Below are positions 55,224 to 64,000 of a DNA stretch of 64,000 nt, piece after piece. The stretch spans positions 18,243,610 through 18,307,609 of the forward strand of contig JANJXV010000025.1 of assembly GCA_024803745.1 (NCBI GenBank), written 5' to 3'. This stretch comes from Megascapheus bottae. Its lineage: Eukaryota; Chordata; Mammalia; Rodentia; Geomyidae. Under the pieces are notes generated by a model, which was given only the letters and a program-made list of their open reading frames with translations, was not told where the DNA came from and ran no database searches. Positions within the stretch are counted from its first letter, which is position 1. Every line of letters starts with the position of its first letter. The position numbers and the translations under genes were made by a program.

Positions 55224-55455
55224 GCCGGGTGAGGTGGCTCATGCCTGTAATCCTACTCAGGAGGCTGAGATCTGAGATTAAGGTTCAAAGCCAGCCTGGG
55301 CACAAAAGGACCTGAGACTCTTATTCCCAATTAACTTCTAGACAACAGGAAGTGGGGCTTGGCTCAAGGGTAGGGCAGTAGCCTTGGGCTGGAGTTCAGG
55401 GACAGTGCCCAGGCCCAGAGTTCAAGCCCCATGACCCACAAAAAAAAAAAAAATC
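55224..55455 (+). mobile_element. B1-Geo dimeric SINE
   Basis: Head GCCGGGTGAGGTGGCTCATG; same subfamily markers as 26391 (GGACCTGAGACTC, GGGTAGGGCAGTAGC). Confidence 0.9.
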
Positions 55456-55916
55456 AAAACCAAAAACATTAAATTAAAATAAGGGAAGGAAGAAGAGAGA
55501 GGAGAAGGAGGAGAGGAAGGAAGGAACCAGGACAGGTGACACAGAAGGAGTAAGAAGGAGAAGCTCTTGAGGACACGGAAGTGCTGAGTGGGGGCTGGTG
55601 GGGAAGCCAGGGCACTGGGCCCACTTGATGTTTTTACGGAGGACCATAACACAGCCTGGAGAAAGCATGGGCCGAAATGAGCTCCCTGACTATTTAGGGA
55701 TCATGAGAGAGCAGGGACCACCTGGGAAAGACTAAAAGGGAGGGACCAACTTGGACTTGGCAGAGGCTGTTGAGGGCACAGCCGCTGCCTACTGCGGCCA
55801 CAGGCACTGTACCCTCGATAGCTGTAGCTGTAGCTCTGGCTACAGCTTCCGGTCTGCCAAACAGATCAAGGGGGTCACATTTTAAGGATAAAAGGTGAAT
55901 TTTGGGGGGATAGAGG
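55456..55916. other. Unique intronic sequence
   Basis: GGAAGGAAGAAG purine run at 55482-55530 and a 9-bp perfect inverted repeat at 55826-55847. No exon recognised. Confidence 0.5.
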
Positions 55917-56105
55917 AGTACTGGTACTGGAATCTGAACTCAGGGCTCTTGCTTAGCTTTTTCACTCAAGACCAGCTCTTTACCACTTGAGCCATAGCTT
56001 CAATTTTAGCCTTTTGCCAGTTCACTGGAGATTAAGAGTGGCACAGGCTCCCCTGCCCAGGCTGACTTTGAGCCATGACCCTCAGAGCTCAGCTTCCTGA
56101 GCAGC
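55917..56105 (-). mobile_element. B1-Geo SINE, head 5' end missing
   Basis: TACTGGTACTGGAATCTGAA through TCAGCTTCCTGAGCAGCT, then abrupt end. Confidence 0.8.
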
Positions 56106-56114
56106 TTTCACTGG

Positions 56115-56240
56115 TGAAACCACCAAAGAGCAGAAAAGTAGAGTTGTGGCTCAAATGGTAGGGTCCTAAGACCTGAGGGGGAAAAAAAGGTGGGGCTCAG
56201 AGACAGCACACTGGCTCCTGAGTTCAGGCCCCAGGAATGG
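56115..56240 (+). mobile_element. Spacer plus Geo-arm fragment
   Basis: GGTGAAACCACCAAAGAGCA, TTGTGGCTCAAATGGTAGG, ending GTTCAGGCCCCAGGAATGG; short CA and CT runs follow. Confidence 0.78.
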
Positions 56241-56429
56241 CGGGCGCACACACACAGACATACACACACACTCTCTCTCTCCTGCCTTTCCCACACTCCA
56301 CACTCCCCAAACCCAATCTGTGGGCCCTTTCAGCAGCCATCTGAGTTCTTTTCAATTCTCCCACAGGCTCGTAGCCCTCTCCCCATCCCCCTCTGTCAAT
56401 AGCTCTACTCACAAGGTCATCATTACCCA

Positions 56430-56720
56430 CTAATTGTCCAAAATTTCATTCCCTCATCCTTCTTGGTTAAGGATTGATTTAAGGAATGAGTTCAATATCC
56501 CGGCCGTCTTCAAGTGCTTATTAATTCCCTGGCGTCTCCAGCTCCCCCGCAGAACCCTGCTCCCCTCACCCCTGCCAGGCCCCACACTGATTGGTTAAGG
56601 CCCTGGCTTTTAGGCCTGCAGGATGGGAGACCTAATGCACACTAATCTATCATTACTTCATGTGGCTGGCAGAGTGACGGATGGCAGCAGTGGACGGCAT
56701 GGAGAGGGAAGCCGGCGCTG
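56430..56720. promoter_or_regulatory. Candidate conserved noncoding element
   Basis: Repeat-free: GGATTGATTTAAGGAATG, CAAGTGCTTATTAATTCCC (NKX-like plus homeodomain-like), ATTGGTTAAGG, AATCTATCATTAC. Inferred. Confidence 0.35.
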
Positions 56721-57058
56721 GAGTCACAAGTTGGCTATGAGGGAGAATGACCGCTACCTCTAATCAGAGACACCTAGGAAATCAACACATGCCTGCTTGT
56801 CCCTGTCTCTATGTCACCCTGGCACTGCACAGTCACCTGGTCCACTGCTTTTGAGGCTCCATGTTGCCACCCTCTTCCCCCATTTTACCACCTGGGAGAT
56901 AGATCAGTGTGGATAACAGAAGGGGTAATGTGATGCTAGCTGTATGTGGTCAGAGGGGAGCCCCCATAACAAATGGGGGAAACAATGAGGCTGAGTGATT
57001 GTTGCACTAGCCTTGCCTGGCAGGAGCCACTCTGGGCTTCCAGTGCCCTTTTCTATGT
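56721..57058. other. Unique intronic sequence
   Basis: No exon or repeat recognised. Confidence 0.5.
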
Positions 57059-57294
57059 GTGCTAGTCCTGGGGCTGGAGCTCAGGGCTTGAACACTGTCG
57101 ATGAGCTCCTTTTGCTCAAGGTTAGCACTCTACTAGCTGAACCACAGCCCCACTTGTGGATTTTTTTTTTATAGTTAATTGGAGATGACAGTCTCACAGA
57201 TTTTCCTACCTGGGGTTGGCTTTGAACTGCGATCCTTAGATCTCAGCCTCCTGAGTAGCTGGGATGACAGATGTGAGGCACCAGTGCCTGGCTT
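57059..57294 (-). mobile_element. B1-Geo dimeric SINE
   Basis: Full length; head end GTAGCTGGGATGACAGATGT. Confidence 0.88.
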
Positions 57295-57365
57295 GTCCTT
57301 TTCTAATGCTCCTTCTTCTACACTTTCAGTCCAGGACTGAAAAAGCAACCCCCTATGTACTTGGC

Positions 57366-57550
57366 TTTTTTTTTCTCCTGTCCTGGGGCTTGAACTCAGG
57401 GCCTGGGCACTGTCCTTGAGCTTTCTCAAAGCTAACACACTCTATCACTTGAGCCACAGCACCACTTCCAGCTTTTTCTGTGTATGTGGTATTAAGGAAT
57501 CAAACCCAGGGCTTCATGTATGCTAGGCACTAAGCCACATTCCCAGCCCT
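57366..57550 (-). mobile_element. IDL-Geo SINE
   Basis: Head with a deletion (TAGGCACTAAGCC lacks AAGCACTCTACC). Confidence 0.9.
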
Positions 57551-57687
57551 GGCCCTTTTTTTTGGTTTGTTTTCCTACAGCCATCATATGGGTCCTATCT
57601 ATTAAACAGTCCACACCTTAGGCCATAAGCAAACCCCAACTGAATCAGTGCCTTTGGCGGGTCTAAATTCTCTACCCAAAGGGTTTT

Positions 57688-57804
57688 TGTTTGGGTTTTT
57701 TAAACGATTTTTTTTTTTTGTCTTTTCATTTTTGGTACTGGGGATCGAACCCAGGATGTTGCACTTACTAGGCAAGCACTTTACCACTGAGCTACATCCC
57801 AGCC
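57688..57804 (-). mobile_element. ID-type SINE with TSD
   Basis: Flanked by CTACCCAAAGGGTTTT, 16 bp, at 57672-57687 and 57805-57820. Same family as 46888, including the GAAAAGAC tail marker. Confidence 0.93.
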
Positions 57805-58085
57805 CTACCCAAAGGGTTTTGTGACAAAAAAAAAAAAATCCTGCACAAGGAAAGAGACCCATAGGGATAAGGACAACTCAAGACCTGTCAAGACCCAAGC
57901 CACCAGACTCTTGAGAGCTATCACTCAGCAGAAGAAGACCCTCCCCGGACAGTTCTGCAGACATCTAGCTAGAGCAGTTTCTCACAAACCAACCACCCAG
58001 CCCATAGTCCTGTATCAGCTAGAGGCTTCTGAGTCGCTGGCTCTCACAAGTTAGAAAGATTGGGAGCCCATGAAAAACCCAAATG

Positions 58086-58280
58086 GAAGCTGGGCCCTGG
58101 TGGCTCACACCTGTAATTCTGGCTACTGAGGAGGCTGAGATCTGAGAATAGAGGTTCAAAGTCAAGACAGCTCAGGCAGGAAAGTCTGTGAGAATCTTAT
58201 CTCGAATGAACCAGCAAAAAGCCTTGAGTGAAAGGGCTAAGGGACAGCATCTCGATCCTGGGGCTTGACTGACACAAAAG
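58086..58280 (+). mobile_element. B1-Geo SINE with deleted Geo 5' part
   Basis: The spacer CAGCAAAAAG runs straight into CCTTGAGTGAAAGGGCTAAG. Confidence 0.85.
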
Positions 58281-58868
58281 AAGGAAGAGGAAAAGGAAAG
58301 AGGGAGGGTGGAAAGGGGGAAAGGGTTTAACCTGGTAAACTGAGGCCTTATACATGGGAACCTCTGGCCTGGGGATTGGGAGACATGGTTCCAGAGCCTC
58401 CCCCCCACACACACACTCCTCACCCTCCAACCTGGGTCTGTGCTGTACAGGGAGGGGCTCACTCAGGGAGCACAGTGTCTGCTTTATCAGGTATGAAAGC
58501 AAACCTAGTCTTATGCCCAGGCCCTGCACTCTGGTAGCACAAAGCCCCACAAAGCTTATCCACCCACCCAGGACTAGAACCTTGCCCCTGTCTTTTGGGC
58601 CCTACAGCTGTTGGAAGGAGCTGCTCAAAGGGAGGCAAAGGCCCCTAATGTCTTCAAACACCTCCTTTCCTCCAGCCTCCCTCCCCTTTCCAGGTTATCT
58701 TCAGTGATGGCTCTTTGAAGTGATCAGAGGCAATAAAATTTAAATCTTAGATCCTCAGTCAACACCAGATCTGGTATGTGGTGGTGGCACAAGATGGAGA
58801 CCCACAGCCCACAACAGGGCTGGTACAGCCACAGCAGAAAGCTCTTTACTGCAGAAAACTTGGCATAG
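58281..58868. other. Unique intronic sequence
   Basis: Purine run at 58277-58327; otherwise no exon or repeat recognised. Confidence 0.55.
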
Positions 58869-59100
58869 AAGCCAGGCACAGGGTGGCTCATATCTGTAAT
58901 TCAACCGCTCTGGAGGCTGAGATCTGAGGATCATGGTTCAAAGCCTGGGGCAGAAAAGAGTTCTTGAGAGTCTAATCTCCAATAAACTACTCAGAAAAAG
59001 TCAAGAGTGGTGCTGTGGCTCTAGTGGTAGAGTACTAGCCTTGAGAAGCTCAATGACAGAATCCAGGTCCTCAGTTTTAGCCCCAGGACCAGCAGAAAGA
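58869..59100 (+). mobile_element. B1-Geo dimeric SINE
   Basis: Head GAAGCCAGGCACAGGGTGGC; Geo arm GCTGTGGCTCTAGTGG. Confidence 0.85.
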
Positions 59101-59591
59101 AAAGCTTAGAAAAGAGCTGTCTGGAAGCTAAGTTTCTATCCGCTGTACCCTGTCTTTGTCCCTTCATGGTGAAAGCCCAGTTTCTCCATCCCACTATTCT
59201 TGGAAGACCCCAAGGGGTTATAAAAGGAGCCTAGCCCCAAGTGAGGCAGCATGGCTCATCTGCTTTGGTGTCACCCAGAGCCTGGAAAGGTCACCATGGT
59301 GCCAGAGGAAAAGGCTGTCCTGGACAATGAGAAAAATCACCCCCTCACCTGCCCCATCCTTCCCCCCTCCTTCCCCCCCCCCAGCCCCGCATTTGATTTG
59401 CCCCTGGCCATACCAACCATGTGACAGAGAGAAGAGAAAAACACAGAACATTCTGGATCTGGGAATACTTCTGCTAGCACAATCAAAGAAACTCAGAATA
59501 CCCAAGAGATCACTTTAGAATCCTCATCTTCACGGAGATCATTCTATTCCTCAAATGGTTGGGGAAAGTCTACAAGGCATGGAAAACTAAG
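59101..59591. other. Unique intronic sequence
   Basis: C-rich run near 59366. No exon recognised. Confidence 0.55.
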
Positions 59592-59604
59592 AAAATCTCT
59601 TCCT

Positions 59605-60006
59605 TGGAGCCGAGAGTTTGGCCTAGTAGTTGAGTGCTTGCCTAGCATGTACGAAGACCCGGGTTCGATTCCTTGGTACCACATACATAGAAAAAAGCCA
59701 GAAGGGACCGGGAGTTTGGCCTAGTGGTTAAAGTGCTTGCCTAGCATGCATGAAGACCCGGGTTCGATTCCCCGGTACCACATACATAGAAAAAAGCCGG
59801 AAGTGGTGCTGAGGCTCAAGTGGTAGAGCTCTAGCCTTGAGAAAGTCCAAGGACAGTGCTCAGGCCCTGAGCTCAAGCCCAGGACTGGCAAAAAAAAAAG
59901 AAAAAAAAAAAGAAAAAAGCCAGAAGTGGTGCTGAGGCTCAAGTTATAGAGCTCTATCCTTGAAAAAGTCCAAGGACAGTGCTCAGGCCCAGGACTGGCA
60001 AAAAAA
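59605..60006 (+). mobile_element. IDL-Geo SINE (outer, split), TSD intact
   Basis: Flanked by AAAATCTCTTCCT at 59592-59604 and 60007-60019. Its ID-like head is at 59605-59704; its Geo arm resumes after 59926 and lacks CTGAGCTCAAGC. Confidence 0.95.
59705..59910 (+). mobile_element. IDL-Geo SINE nested in IDL-Geo, TSD intact
   Basis: Flanked by AGAAAAAAGCCAGAAG, 16 bp perfect, at 59689-59704 and 59911-59926. Inserted at the A-rich junction between head and Geo arm of the host; near-consensus. Confidence 0.96.
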
Positions 60007-60019
60007 AAAATCTCTTCCT

Positions 60020-60245
60020 AGCTGGGCACAGCGGCTCACGCCTGTAATCCTAGTTACTCAGGAGGCTGAGATCTCAGGATCACTGTTCAAAGCCAGTCCA
60101 GGCACTAAACAACATTAGACTCTTATCTCCAATTAACCACTAGAAAACTGGAAGTGGTGCTATGGCTCAAGGGGTAGGGCGTTTGCCTAGAACTCAGAGA
60201 CAGTGCCCAGGCCCAGAGTTCAAAGTTCAACAACAACAACAAAAA
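60020..60245 (+). mobile_element. B1-Geo dimeric SINE
   Basis: Head AGCTGGGCACAGCGGCTCAC; tail ACAACAACAACAAAAAA. Confidence 0.9.
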
Positions 60246-60333
60246 AGAAAATGTCTTCTTATCCACCTAACCAGATAACTAAATGGGTTGTCCAGAACAT
60301 TCTAGGAAGGGGTGTGTGTGTGCGCATGCACGC

Positions 60334-60557
60334 ACACTGGACCTGAGGCCTGAACTCAGGGTCTGGATGCTGTCCCTTAGCCTTCTCCTCTCAAGTCTAG
60401 CCCTCTACCACTTGAGCCATGACTCCACTTCCAGCTTTTTACTGATTAATTGGAGATAAGACTCTCACATAATCACCTCTCAGGGATGGCTTTGATCCAC
60501 CATTCTCTGATCTCAGCCTCCTGAGTAGCTAGGATGACAGGGGTGAGCCAGGCACCA
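60334..60557 (-). mobile_element. B1-Geo dimeric SINE
   Basis: Tail side is a short GTGTGTGTGTGCGCATGCA run at 60310-60330. Confidence 0.87.
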
Positions 60558-60569
60558 GACAACCAGGAA

Positions 60570-60890
60570 TCTTTTAAAGTAGTAAACATCACGTGTTATG
60601 CCTGTAAAGTATAGACAATAATTACTTTCCACCACATTTTTCTGTATCTAATTCTGTGGTGACAGACTCCTTTTACGTCATATATTTCGTAATCGCTCTT
60701 GTCTTCGGTAAATATACACTGTAATCTTTCTCTGCCCTGTATCACATATTCAGTGAGCCCCTTCATCTGTTTCCAAGGGCTAGGATGAAGGAATGCTATG
60801 GCACATTTTAAATTAGCAACAGCTGTGTTTTTATTTTTCTAATTTCACCTCCACTGACATCCTGTAAATATCGTCAGCTCAAAAAAAAAA
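60570..60890. promoter_or_regulatory. Candidate conserved noncoding element
   Basis: Repeat-free AT-rich block that keeps CpGs: ATCACGTGTTATG (E-box), TTTTACGTCATATATTTCG (CRE-like), GTAATCGCTC, GACAATAATTACTTTC (homeodomain-like). Inferred. Confidence 0.4.
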
Positions 60891-61118
60891 AAGAAAATCA
60901 ATGCAGGCAGCCCTGTCTGTCCTGGTCCCCAGTTTAGCTTCTGTTTTAAAGACATTTCCCCTGAAGATAGAATCTCCTCTAGGACCAAAGAAGTCAGATT
61001 AAGTGGCTACCACTGCCCAGTCTGCACAGCACAAAGTGCAGGGTGGGGTCTGTTCACACTCTTTGCCCAGTCACCAAGCATGGGATTCATTCAGTGTGAG
61101 TGTGTGTATGTGTGCACA

Positions 61119-61346
61119 TATGTGCTAGTACTGAGGCTTGAACTCAAGGCCTGGGCACTGTGACATAGCTCTTTCACTCAAGATTAGTGCTTTACCACTT
61201 GATCCATAGCACCACTTATAGCTCTTTTTTTTATTTCCTGGCTTAGAGATGATAATCTTATGGACTTTCCCTGCCTAGGCTGGTTTCAAACTTGCAGCCT
61301 AGATCTCAGCCTCCTGAGTAGCTAAGATTTCAGGTGTATGCCAGAG
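61119..61346 (-). mobile_element. B1-Geo dimeric SINE
   Basis: Tail side GTGTGAGTGTGTGTATG; head end AGCTAAGATTTCAGGTGTA. Confidence 0.86.
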
Positions 61347-62267
61347 GTAGAATTCTGATTTATGTATCAGAAGCTCCTCCTGCTACCTTGGTCTCAGTCA
61401 GAAAAGCAAGGTCAAGAAGACCTTGACAAACTAGTCTTGTCAGGACCATCAGAATTTAAGGATTCCTTTTATATCACTGGTGAGCACTCTGTACATGCAG
61501 CCTGGAAAAGTCTCACCTTAAAATTCCCAGTCCTCTTATTGGTCTGGAAGTCAATCAGAAGCAGAGGAGAGAGACTAGGTGGACATTCAGACACTGGGTG
61601 GACATCTTGCAGGACATTGAGAGTAGAGGAGGGGGAGGGAGTACATTGGAATGTTTCAGGGGGCTCTCAACTCAGAGAGCTGGGTTCTTTTTGTTTCAGA
61701 TCGAGGAGAATTTAGCAGGAAATCAATCAGCACACATGCTGATAACTTATTTCATGACAAAAAAGGAAACAAAACTCTCATAAATTCCCACAGCCTCTGG
61801 GTAGTCAATATCTACTGCCACTAATTAATTTTCCAGAACTTTCACTCTTGGGATATGTCAAACTAGGGTCAATCTGTCAGTCCCATGAAGGAAGCATCAA
61901 GGCCCCAGATGTAGGGGGTGGGGGTAGTACTGGTGACTGAAGCCTCTTCTACAAGAGGAAAGAGACAGCAGAGCAAGCAGATTAGATTGTAAGCTTCCCT
62001 TCACCTGAGCTCACCACACACACACATACACACACACTCTCCATTCCCAGCCTCTGGTCACCCTGCTCTTCTGCCATATCCCTAGACCAGCCTAGGCCAG
62101 AAGAAAAACATGGGAAAATATAAAACAAGGTGAAAGAAAATGTCCTCCCTGCTTAATTGTAGAAGTGTTGAGGGCTCCTGTATCAAAGGTATGCCAGTCA
62201 GTAGATGGGCCGGTGACTTCCTCAACAGACAATCCACCCAGGAATGCAGACATCACTTGATGGGGTG
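61347..62267. other. Unique intronic sequence
   Basis: A CACACACACATACACACA run at 62015-62034. A 117-codon ORF on + has no recognised domain. Confidence 0.55.
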
Positions 62268-62489
62268 TTTTTGGTACCAGTACTGGGTGCTTGAACTCAG
62301 GTCCTGGGTGCTGTACCTGAGATCTAAAGCTTTGAGCTACAGCTCAAAGTTTGTTGTTGTTGTTGTTTATGGTTAATTGGAGATAAGCATCTTACAGACT
62401 TTCTGCCCTGGCTGGCTTTGAACTGTGATATTCAGATCCCAGCTTGCTGACTAGTTATAATTATAGGCTGGAGCCACAGTACCTGATGG
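62268..62489 (-). mobile_element. B1-Geo dimeric SINE
   Basis: The Geo arm is rearranged (CTGAGATCTAAAGCTTTGAG) and holds a GTT repeat. Confidence 0.82.
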
Positions 62490-62984
62490 CTTCACTTGAG
62501 GATTTATTGACACAAACTAGGGACCATTCCTCTACTTTGTTGCTATCTAACTGCAACCTTGAATTGAACAGCCCTCCTCCATACCCTTCTGTCATGATAC
62601 TCTGCCTAGCCACAGGCCTGATAGCCATAGAGCCAGTCTACTATGGACTAAAATCTCTGAAACCACAAGTCCAAAGAAACCCTTCTTCCTTCAAGGTATT
62701 TTTTTCTCAGGTATTTATCTCAATAACACGACACTGATCAACATAAGATTCAGGAGCCTAGTTCAGCCACTCTGGAAAGCAGTGTGGGGGTTTCTTAAAG
62801 AACTGAAAACTGACCTTCCCTATGATCCTGCCATACCACTTCTGGGCATCTATCCTGAACACCATAACCCAAGATATGATAAGGACACCTGCTCAGCTGT
62901 GTTTATCTCTGCTCTATTCACAATAGCCCCTCGATGGAAACAATCCAGATGCCCTAGTACAGATGAATGGATACAGAAAATGTG

Positions 62985-63006
62985 ATATATATATATATAT
63001 ATATAT

Positions 63007-63055
<49 letters not shown>
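62985..63055. repeat. (AT)n(ACAT)n(AC)n microsatellite inside L1 ORF2
   Basis: It lies where ORF2 normally has a short TATATACACAATGGA stretch, so the repeat grew from L1 coding sequence and shifted the frame. Confidence 0.95.
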
Positions 63056-63057
<2 letters not shown>

Positions 63058-63304
63058 GGAATTCTACATAGCCAACAGACAAGATAAAATAATGGCATTT
63101 GCAGAGAAATGGATGAATCTAGAGCGAATCATGTTGAGTGAGACAAGTCAAGACCAAAGGAACAAAAGGCACATGGAATCCTTAATATGAGGCTATTAAA
63201 TCCAAAGAGTACAAGAGCGAGGACTCAATATTTGCATACCCAATGCTATGAACATGGTACGGGAAATATAAACACAACTATATAGGCATAAAAACTTATG
63301 ACTC

Positions 63305-63505
63305 GGGCCGGGAGTTTGGCCTAGTGGTAGAGTGCTTGCCTAGCATGCACGAAGACCTGGGTTCGATTCCTCAGTACCACATACATAGCAAAAAGCTAGA
63401 CGTGGTACTGAGGCTCAAGTGGTAGAGTGCTAGCCTTGAGAAAGTCCAAGGACAGTGCTCAGGCCCTGAGCCCAAACTCAGGACTGGCAAAAAAACAAAC
63501 AAACA
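63305..63505 (+). mobile_element. IDL-Geo SINE nested in L1, TSD intact
   Basis: Flanked by AAAAACTTATGACTC, 15 bp perfect, at 63290-63304 and 63506-63520. Near-consensus young type (GGGCCGGGAGTTTGGCCTAG); tail AAACAAACAAACAAA. Confidence 0.97.
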
Positions 63506-63792
63506 AAAAACTTATGACTCTATAGACATAATGTTTTATTACATAGATTAATATGTATCTATGATATAAAAACCCTTAGCCTAATTTTGATTATGTTCTA
63601 AAATCTAAGTGCCAGTGATTATATATCGAGATTCCCTTCTTGAATACTTGTTTATTAAACATGTCATTTGAAATATGATATAAAAATCAATGTTAATAAA
63701 TTCTTTAATTAAAAAAATATTCAGGAGCCTATGTACTCTGTAGGGCTTAAAAGTAATGTGTGTACATATTAGATTGACATACTACTTTTTGT

Positions 63793-63976
63793 GTGTACCA
63801 GTACTGGGGTTTGAACTCAGGGGCCTGGGCACTGTCCCTAAGCTTTTGGGCTCAAAGTTTGCACTCTACTATTTGAGCAGCTTCTGACTTTTTTTGGAGA
63901 TCAGAGCCTGTCTTTTCTGCCTGAGTTGGTTTCAAACCACAAGCCTTAGATCTCAGCCTTCTTAAGAGCTAGGATT
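63793..63976 (-). mobile_element. B1-Geo SINE, head end lost
   Basis: TGGGGTTTGAACTCAGGGGC through AGAGCTAGGATTAT. Then the sequence switches to a plus-strand head (CCTGGCTACTCAGAAGG) at the window edge. Confidence 0.83.
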
Positions 63977-64000
63977 ATCCTGGCTACTCAGAAGGTTCAG
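63977..64000 (+). mobile_element. Start of a B1-like head, cut by window end
   Basis: CTGGCTACTCAGAAGGTTCAG, 24 bases only. Confidence 0.5.

Larger units (their letters stand above)
62761..63718 (+). mobile_element. 5'-truncated L1 retrotransposon (ORF2 C-terminus and 3' UTR), TSD intact
   Basis: Flanked by ATTCAGGAGCCTA, 13 bp, at 62748-62760 and 63719-63731. From 62782 the frame reads the L1 ORF2 C-terminal segment (DPAIPLLGIYP, DTCSAVFISALFTIA), and after a microsatellite, in another frame, MEFYIANRQD...KWMNLERIML to a stop near 63189. A 3' UTR and short A tail follow. Dead copy: truncated and frameshifted. Confidence 0.92.

Noticed and set aside
62782..63190. ORFs with reverse-transcriptase-type C-terminus as a host gene
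   Set aside because: L1 ORF2 remnant: 5'-truncated, frameshifted by a microsatellite and bounded by a TSD.

Overview
This is eukaryotic, mammalian DNA: spliced exons in long introns, CpG-poor sequence, dense SINEs and many microsatellites. The SINEs point to a geomyoid rodent (kangaroo rats, pocket mice, pocket gophers). The youngest family is a dimer of a tRNA-Ala/ID-like left arm and a right arm matching the published IDL-Geo SINE, which is described as restricted to Geomyoidea. The species cannot be fixed from the window.

One protein-coding gene is supported: the 5' coding part of MEGF11 (multiple EGF-like domains 11) on the minus strand. Its first three coding exons lie at 27885-27782, 21970-21869 and 17528-17428. 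Together they encode the signal peptide and nearly the whole EMI domain (100 codons plus one base), with consensus splice sites and a continuous reading frame (intron phases 2, 2, 1). Everything above 27885 is an upstream intron or 5' flank. Everything below 17428 is the intron before the first EGF-like exons. No other gene, RNA gene, CpG island or promoter was recognised.

The rest is intron filled by retroelements. Three SINE architectures dominate: IDL-Geo dimers (ID-like head plus Geo tail), a more abundant and generally older dimer with a 7SL/B1-like head on the same Geo tail (called B1-Geo here as a descriptive label), and monomeric ID-like or solo Geo-like copies. Several are nested with intact target-site duplications (TSDs), so relative ages can be read directly. 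At 62761-63718 a 5'-truncated L1 carries the C-terminal ORF2 segment and a nested IDL-Geo. At 35117-35633 an L1-like 3' end, itself holding an IDL-Geo, sits inside a B1-Geo. Ancient MIR fragments and a probable hAT DNA-transposon fragment are also present.

Most microsatellites directly adjoin the A-rich 3' end of a SINE. The most striking simple repeats are an uninterrupted (GAA)28 and a purine-only tract of about 250 bp. Several repeat-free AT-rich stretches with homeodomain-like sites are candidate conserved noncoding elements; this is inference from composition only. No new gene system was found. The most interesting biology is the modular exchange of SINE heads on a common Geo tail.
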